Positions 6,229 to 10,124 of a stretch of DNA of 10,124 nt are shown in pieces (position 1 is the first letter of the stretch; each line of letters opens with the position of its first letter). Origin of the DNA: Anaerolineae bacterium (GTDB lineage Bacteria > Chloroflexota > Anaerolineae > UBA1429); contig SKLG01000214.1 of the NCBI GenBank assembly GCA_007123335.1, positions 1 to 10,124 of the forward strand, given 5' to 3'. The translations under genes were made by a program, and so were the position numbers. A model generated the notes under the pieces. The model had not been told where the DNA came from. It searched no databases and saw nothing but the letters and a program-made list of their open reading frames with translations.

Positions 6229-6251
6229 CTGTTCTATTCGATTACGCGCAC

Positions 6252-6280
6252 ATTATAAGACGGTGTGCGTGGGCTGTCAA
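6252..6280 (-). promoter_or_regulatory. Consensus promoter of the riboswitch-importer operon
   Basis: TTGACA (6280-6275) and TATAAT (6257-6252) match the sigma-70 consensus at all twelve positions with an optimal 17-nt spacer. Transcription should start near 6245, about 17 nt before the riboswitch P1 helix. A very strong promoter fits a system in which control is exerted after initiation, by the riboswitch. Confidence 0.9.
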
Positions 6281-6443
6281 ACGCCATCCGCCTATCCGCT
6301 TCGGAACAAATATCGCGAGGATAACAAAGCTGTCATCCACAAAAACGGTACTTTTCATCTTTTATTCATCTCTTGATGTTACCCTATTGTCACGGTAGAC
6401 GCCCGTCCAAGCAATCATACTCTCGACTCGACCCACAATCGCC
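6281..6443. other. Gene-free stretch upstream of the importer promoter
   Basis: This stretch is more AT-rich than its surroundings and lies between the leftward importer promoter and the structured repeat. Short open frames cross it on both strands, but none has a credible RBS or family resemblance. I see no further recognisable signal in it. Confidence 0.5.
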
Positions 6444-6559
6444 ATCAGGCGTCCTCCGTGGAATCGCCTCCCCAAAGGCACGTTGTAGCCACCTACCTGC
6501 CTACGCCTTTTGGGGAGGCGATTTAAAATCGCGAGGCGATGCGCCTGATATCCAGGCGC
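6444..6559. repeat. Nested inverted-repeat region of unknown function
   Basis: An 18-bp arm AATCGCCTCCCCAAAGGC (6462-6479) pairs with 6505-6523, with one extra T, across a 25-nt loop. Outside it, ATCAGGCG (6444-6451) pairs with CGCCTGAT (6542-6549). The right side also holds the palindrome GCGATTT-A-AAATCGC (6518-6532), a GAGGCGAT direct repeat (6515-6522 and 6533-6540) and a local hairpin GCGCCTG-ATATC-CAGGCGC (6541-6559), then T6 at 6567-6572. This could be a dispersed palindromic repeat, a MITE-like remnant or a structured RNA. No protein is evident. Confidence 0.6.
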
Positions 6560-6594
6560 CGACCGCTTTTTTACGGATAGACACGATTTGCCTA

Positions 6595-6623
6595 TTGCAT
6601 TCGTGGGGCTCATCGCGTATAAT
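6595..6623 (+). promoter_or_regulatory. Promoter of the secreted hydrolase-like gene
   Basis: A perfect -10 TATAAT (6618-6623) follows TTGCAT (6595-6600, 3/6) by 17 nt. Transcription would begin near 6630, giving a leader of about 100 nt before the ATG at 6731. It diverges from the riboswitch operon, with the inverted-repeat region between them. Confidence 0.55.
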
Positions 6624-6730
6624 GGACAAGAATACCACGTTAGCCGTGACCTTGGGGCTCGCTCGACGTCATACTTGGTGCAAGGAATAGCCCTTCACAA
6701 CCGGACGGTGAGATCCGGGCAAGGGAGTGT

Positions 6731-8173
6731 ATGAGAGGCTATCGGCGCGCGTTCCACAGCCTATGGATCGTTCTCCTGGTGCTTATGCTGGTGCCGTTCC
6801 CTGCGGCTGCCGAGCAGAACCCTGCGCGGCTTCTCGAAGCAGATGTGGTCGCCAGCATCCAGATGCCCGAGAGCAGCGCCGAGCATAGCTTGGTCATTCA
6901 AGCGACCTCTTGGCGCAGCACGCCTCATCGCTATATGATCACCATAGTGAACCTCACGCCTTGGACGATCTCGTCGCTTACCGTTCTTGACCGCTATCTG
7001 CCCGAGGACATCGAAGAGCCCGAGATCCATTCATCGTGGTTCCCCGAGCCTCTGGAGCCGGATCAGGCCGCCACCGTCGTCTTGACCTTCCCCGAAGGTT
7101 TTATCCCCGGCGCATGTCACCAACTGGAGATCTCGCTGGCCGATGGGCTCGGCTTTGTGCTGATGGATTGCAGCCAGCCCAACGCCACCACCTTTTGGAA
7201 CGTGCCGCTGAGCCTGCCGACCGAGGAATTCCTCGCCCAGCCGCTCCTTACGGCGGAGCATCCCGAGGGGCCCAGCAAGCTAGGCATCCATGTGACCCGC
7301 AACTCGGATCCTGGCATCATGGAGTTTGTGCGCGAGGCCAAGCCGGCGGTGATCGTCGGGGTGGGCGATTTGGGCTGGTTGGCTGAGGCCAAAGAGGCCT
7401 CTCCAGAGACAGTCACCATAGGGCGCTTCCCAGAAAAGGACCAGGATATCTTTGGGGATCCTGTGGAGCGGGCCCGCGCCTTTGTGGACGAGTACCTAGA
7501 GCGCTATCGGGCGAACCCCGGCGTCGATTATTGGCTGGGATGGAACGAGCCGGTGATCGACGAACTCTGGCAGATGCAATGGTACGCGACCTTTGAGGCC
7601 GAGCGCGTGCGGTTGATGGCCGAACTCGGGTACAAGTCAGCTATCGGCAATTTCTCCACCGGCACGCCAGAGGCCCACGAGTTTGCGGCGTTCCTGGAAG
7701 CGGTGCGTGCGGCCAAGGAACATGGCGGCATCCTGGCCTTGCACGAGTATTCGGCCCCCACCATGAAGCACGGCGTGGGCGCGGGCATTCCCGGGCATGA
7801 CGCCAAATCCAGCGCCGGCTCCCTGACCCTGCGCTACCGCTATTTCTATGATTATTACCTGCGCGTTCACGACCTGATCATCCCCCTCGTCTTTACCGAG
7901 GCGGGCATCGATGGCGGCGTGTTGCGCCAGGGTGGTCTGGGCGGGTGGAGAGACTTTGATCCTGTCCCCTACGAGTTGATCGACGGGGCAAAGACGCACG
8001 TCCCATATCTGGACCAGATCAACTGGTACGACGATGAGCTGCGGCGCGACCCGTATGTCCTGGGCTTTGCCATCTTTAACGTCGGCGAGACCACCGGCAT
8101 GTGGGCCAGCTTTGACGTTACCGATATGCTCTCCGAGTTTGCGGCGCTCATCGCGACCAAAATCCCGCGCTAA
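6731..8173 (+). CDS. Secreted clan GH-A-like TIM-barrel protein, putative glycoside hydrolase
   Basis: The 480-aa product begins with a signal peptide (Arg-rich start, hydrophobic 11-22, likely cleavage after PAAA near residue 27). Residues 30-160 look like a beta-sandwich, with C129 and C147 able to form a disulfide. From 184 on, eight strand-like segments follow TIM-barrel order: LGIHV, AVIVG, VTIGRF, WLGWNEP, SAIGNFSTG, ILALHEYS, PLVFTEAG and GFAIFNVGE. E273 in NEP and E390 in TEAG lie at the ends of strands 4 and 7, as the acid/base and nucleophile do in clan GH-A hydrolases. I cannot assign a CAZy family or substrate. AAGGGAG precedes the ATG by only 3 nt, a short spacing. It may act on extracellular polysaccharide or cell-envelope glycans (inference). 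Confidence 0.85.
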   Translation: MRGYRRAFHSLWIVLLVLMLVPFPAAAEQNPARLLEADVVASIQMPESSAEHSLVIQATSWRSTPHRYMITIVNLTPWTISSLTVLDRYLPEDIEEPEIHSSWFPEPLEPDQAATVVLTFPEGFIPGACHQLEISLADGLGFVLMDCSQPNATTFWNVPLSLPTEEFLAQPLLTAEHPEGPSKLGIHVTRNSDPGIMEFVREAKPAVIVGVGDLGWLAEAKEASPETVTIGRFPEKDQDIFGDPVERARAFVDEYLERYRANPGVDYWLGWNEPVIDELWQMQWYATFEAERVRLMAELGYKSAIGNFSTGTPEAHEFAAFLEAVRAAKEHGGILALHEYSAPTMKHGVGAGIPGHDAKSSAGSLTLRYRYFYDYYLRVHDLIIPLVFTEAGIDGGVLRQGGLGGWRDFDPVPYELIDGAKTHVPYLDQINWYDDELRRDPYVLGFAIFNVGETTGMWASFDVTDMLSEFAALIATKIPR

Positions 8174-8184
8174 GGACGTTCGAG

Positions 8185-8214
8185 CGCTGTAGTGTGACGC
8201 TACAGCGTCACGCT
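8185..8214 (+). repeat. Two mutually exclusive hairpins after the hydrolase gene
   Basis: Twelve bases after the stop codon, CGCTGTAG (8185-8192) pairs with CTACAGCG (8200-8207) around a 7-nt loop. The overlapping GTGACGCT (8194-8201) pairs with AGCGTCAC (8204-8211), extendable to 8191-8214 with one T-G pair. Only one can form at a time. No T-tract follows, so termination is uncertain; an operator for the downstream gap gene is another possibility. Confidence 0.45.
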
Positions 8215-8296
8215 TCTGACTCCTCCCAACCTCTATCCAACGCTACCCGTATGCCTGTCCAACAAAGCCCAACCCTCACCCGCTGACCTTCTCGCC

Positions 8297-8302
8297 TACA
8301 AT
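8297..8302 (+). promoter_or_regulatory. Possible -10 element for gap
   Basis: TACAAT lies 35 nt upstream of the gap start codon, a suitable place for a -10 box, but no convincing -35 is found 16-18 nt upstream (the region reads CCTCACC). The same -10 hexamer is used in the proposed uxuA promoter. An activator-dependent promoter, or transcription from upstream, cannot be excluded. Confidence 0.3.
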
Positions 8303-8337
8303 AAAGGGTAGGTCTTTTGTGTGATAGGAGGTTTGGT

Positions 8338-9363
8338 ATGGCCAAGGTAGGGATCAATGGGCTGGGCAGGATCGGTAGAGCGACGCTCAAGATCATCCTC
8401 GATACGCCACAGCTCGATCTGGTGGCCATCAACGACATCGTCCCGGCAGACAATCTCGCTTATCTGCTCAAGTATGACACCGTCTACGGCAGGTTCGACA
8501 AGACGGTGACCGTCGAGGACGGCGATCTGGTCATCGACGGCAAGCACTACAAGATGCTGAATGAAAAAGACCCCGCGGATTTGCCGTGGGACGAACTCGG
8601 CGTCGAGATCGTTCTGGAATGCAGCGGCATGTTCACCAGACGTGAGGAGATGGCCAAACACCTCGAGGCCGGCGCCAAGCGCGTGCTTCTCTCGGCGCCC
8701 TCCAAGAGTCAAGATGTGACGACCATCGTACATGGGGTGAACACCGAGGCGGGCGAGGGGGCCCAACTCGTCTCGTGCGCCAGTTGTACGACAAACGCGA
8801 TCACGCCGGTGGTAGAGGTGATGAAGCGGCGCGTTGGGGTTAAAAAGGCGATCATGACTACGGTGCATGCTTATACCTCGAGTCAGGAGATCGTCGATGC
8901 GCCGAGCAAGAGCGTCCGACGCGGACGGGCCGGCGCGGCCAACTTTGTGCCCACTTCGACGGGAGCGGCCATCGCCACGACCAAAACGCTCCCAGAGCTT
9001 GAGGGACTGTTCGATGGTGTGGCCGTGCGTGGGCCGGTGCCTTGCGGCTCCATCGCCGACATTATCTTTGTCACCGAGCGAGAGACCAGCGTCGATGAGG
9101 TGAATAACATCTTTTGCGAGGAGGCCGAGACCGACCGCTATCGCGGCATCCTGGAGGTCACCGATGATCCGTGGGTGTCGAGCGACATCATCGGCGACCC
9201 GCGCGCCTCGGTCGTGGATCTGGAAATGACCCAGGTCGTCGATGGCGATCTGGTCAAGGTGATGAGCTGGTATGATAACGAGTGGGGATATGCGGCCCAG
9301 CTCGTCCGTCAGACGGTAGAGGTGGCGGAAGAGCTCCAGCAGGAGCCAGCTAGAGAACGCTGA
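8338..9363 (+). CDS. gap: Glyceraldehyde-3-phosphate dehydrogenase, type I
   Basis: It catalyses the NAD-linked oxidative phosphorylation of glyceraldehyde 3-phosphate to 1,3-bisphosphoglycerate in glycolysis and its reverse. The 341-aa product has the Rossmann start VGINGLGRIGR (GxGxxG), N32-D33 favouring NAD over NADP, the active-site block SCASCTTN with catalytic C150, and H177 in TTVHAYT. The segment YTSSQEIVDAPSKSVRRGRA and the phosphate-site region RGPVPCGSIADIIF diverge from the usual bacterial forms (DxPHKDLRRAR; VPTxxVSVVDL), suggesting a separate clade. The C-terminal WYDNEWGYA is typical. The start at 8338 has AGGAGG at 8326-8331, 6 nt away; an upstream TTG is disregarded. No other glycolytic gene is adjacent in the window. 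Confidence 0.96.
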   Translation: MAKVGINGLGRIGRATLKIILDTPQLDLVAINDIVPADNLAYLLKYDTVYGRFDKTVTVEDGDLVIDGKHYKMLNEKDPADLPWDELGVEIVLECSGMFTRREEMAKHLEAGAKRVLLSAPSKSQDVTTIVHGVNTEAGEGAQLVSCASCTTNAITPVVEVMKRRVGVKKAIMTTVHAYTSSQEIVDAPSKSVRRGRAGAANFVPTSTGAAIATTKTLPELEGLFDGVAVRGPVPCGSIADIIFVTERETSVDEVNNIFCEEAETDRYRGILEVTDDPWVSSDIIGDPRASVVDLEMTQVVDGDLVKVMSWYDNEWGYAAQLVRQTVEVAEELQQEPARER

Positions 9364-9395
9364 GGCGCTTCCTGATCAAGCCCCGGATTGATAAT

Positions 9396-9422
9396 GGGCG
9401 GCCTTTACCCCAAAGGTCGCCC
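9396..9422 (+). terminator. Terminator-like hairpin after gap
   Basis: GGGCGGCCTTT (9396-9406) pairs with AAAGGTCGCCC (9412-9422) over a 5-nt ACCCC loop, with one G-T pair, starting 32 nt after the gap stop codon. A second small stem CGCCC/GGGCG follows at about 9424-9436. No T-tract follows, so intrinsic termination is unproven, but the position suits the end of the gap transcript. Confidence 0.5.
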
Positions 9423-9481
9423 GCGCCCTCTGGGCGTTGCGCGGTTGAGATGGTTGTTACCCTAGCCCGGGAGGGGTTCTC

Positions 9482-10124
9482 ATGCCATATGCCAAGAACG
9501 CGATCGATGGTAGCCGCATCTACTTTGAGGACGATGGCGGAGAGACGTCGCCCATCGTCTTTCATGGCGGATTCCTCGATTCGGTCATGACAATGCGAAA
9601 CGCGGATCTGGCCCAAGCGCTGCGCGACGAGTTCCGCTTGATATACGTCGATCACCGCGGCCTCGGTCGCAGCGACAAGCCCCGCGACGCCGAGGCCTAT
9701 GCCATGCCCCTCCGCGTGGCCGACGCCGTCGCAGTCCTCGACGAACTGGGCATCGAGCGCGCCCACTTTATCGGCTTGTCATGGGGCGGCAGGCTCGTGT
9801 TTGGCATCGGCGAACACGCGCCCGAACGGGTGCGCTCCCTCGTCATCAGCGGCCAGCAGCCCTACAAGTGGCCGGATACGCCCCTCAGTCGCGTGATCAC
9901 AGCGGCGCTAGACGCCGCGCAGACCGAGGGAATGGAGGTGCTCGTTCAGGCGATGGAGGATCTTTGGGGACTCCGATTCCCGGAGGGCTTGCGCGAGCAC
10001 TATTTGGACAACGACCCCGCCGCTCTCCAAGCGGCCCTGACCAAGGTATTGGCAGAAGGCCCGATCTCGGAGAACCTCCAGGCGTGGCGGATCCCCTGCC
10101 TCATCTTTGTGGGGCAAAGAGACA
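9482..10124 (+). CDS. Alpha/beta-fold hydrolase, C-terminus cut by window end
   Basis: The first 214 residues of an alpha/beta hydrolase are present. Visible are the oxyanion-hole strand IVFHGG (25-30), the conserved DHRGLGRSD (57-65), and the nucleophile elbow GLSWGG with S100. IPCLIFVGQRD ends at D214, where the catalytic acid of the triad usually lies. The catalytic histidine would be beyond the right edge. Proteins of this kind include esterases, lactonases and C-C hydrolases; the substrate is not readable. The start at 9482 is preceded by GGGAGGGG (9469-9476) with a 5-nt spacer. It lies 118 bp after gap with a terminator-like stem between, so it may be a separate unit, though I found no clear promoter. 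No signal peptide is seen, so it should be cytoplasmic. Confidence 0.9.
   Translation, partial: MPYAKNAIDGSRIYFEDDGGETSPIVFHGGFLDSVMTMRNADLAQALRDEFRLIYVDHRGLGRSDKPRDAEAYAMPLRVADAVAVLDELGIERAHFIGLSWGGRLVFGIGEHAPERVRSLVISGQQPYKWPDTPLSRVITAALDAAQTEGMEVLVQAMEDLWGLRFPEGLREHYLDNDPAALQAALTKVLAEGPISENLQAWRIPCLIFVGQRD

Noticed and set aside
6541..6572. Intrinsic terminator (GCGCCTG hairpin with T6)
   Set aside because: Seven bases, including several G/C, separate the stem from the T-run, so it is a poor intrinsic terminator. It is kept only as part of the repeat region.
6362..6690. Small open frames (83 and 105 codons) over the inverted-repeat region
   Set aside because: They have no RBS and no family-like composition, and they read through the repeat arms and a promoter. 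They are most likely non-coding.
1..10124. CRISPR array, phage genes, insertion sequence, defence or toxin-antitoxin system
   Set aside because: No regularly spaced repeats, transposase, integrase or known defence domains were seen on either strand. The window looks like ordinary metabolic chromosome.

Overview
The window is GC-rich bacterial DNA with compact genes. Most of its promoters read as ordinary sigma-70-type sites with 17-nt spacers. The combination of an FMN riboswitch driving a THI5/NMT1-type ABC importer, a divergent Fpg-like protein and a secreted TIM-barrel hydrolase suggests a Chloroflexota-like organism. This is an inference from family content; there is no rRNA or other marker gene to confirm it.

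Layout. (1) 1-1290, minus strand: the start of a Gfo/Idh/MocA sugar dehydrogenase, running off the left edge, preceded by mannonate dehydratase (uxuA). This looks like a hexuronate or sugar-acid catabolism cluster. The two genes are separated by a 30-bp perfect palindrome. (2) 1321-3324, plus strand: an Fpg/MutM-fold protein that lacks several residues normally needed for glycosylase chemistry, then an aldo/keto reductase. Each has its own promoter. (3) 3349-6280, minus strand: a four-part unit made of a perfect-consensus promoter, an FMN riboswitch, a terminator/antiterminator platform, and genes for an ABC permease, a lipoprotein substrate-binding protein and an ATPase. The riboswitch makes riboflavin or a flavin precursor the likely substrate (a RibXY-type importer). 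(4) 6281-6730: a gene-free region with a nested inverted-repeat structure and a promoter reading right. (5) 6731-8173, plus strand: a secreted, clan GH-A-like TIM-barrel protein. (6) 8174-9363, plus strand: a type I glyceraldehyde-3-phosphate dehydrogenase with a good RBS. (7) 9482 to the right edge, plus strand: an alpha/beta hydrolase cut by the window end.

The only clearly integrated system is the flavin-responsive importer. When FMN is low, the 5' strand of the aptamer can pair with the terminator's 5' arm, allowing read-through. When FMN is bound, the terminator forms and its 3' arm also contains the only plausible ribosome-binding sequence of the first gene. This class of system is known in outline. 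The unusual details here are an extra helix inserted in aptamer loop L2 and the RBS inside the terminator stem. I found no CRISPR array, transposase, phage gene, tRNA or rRNA, and nothing I would call a wholly new system.
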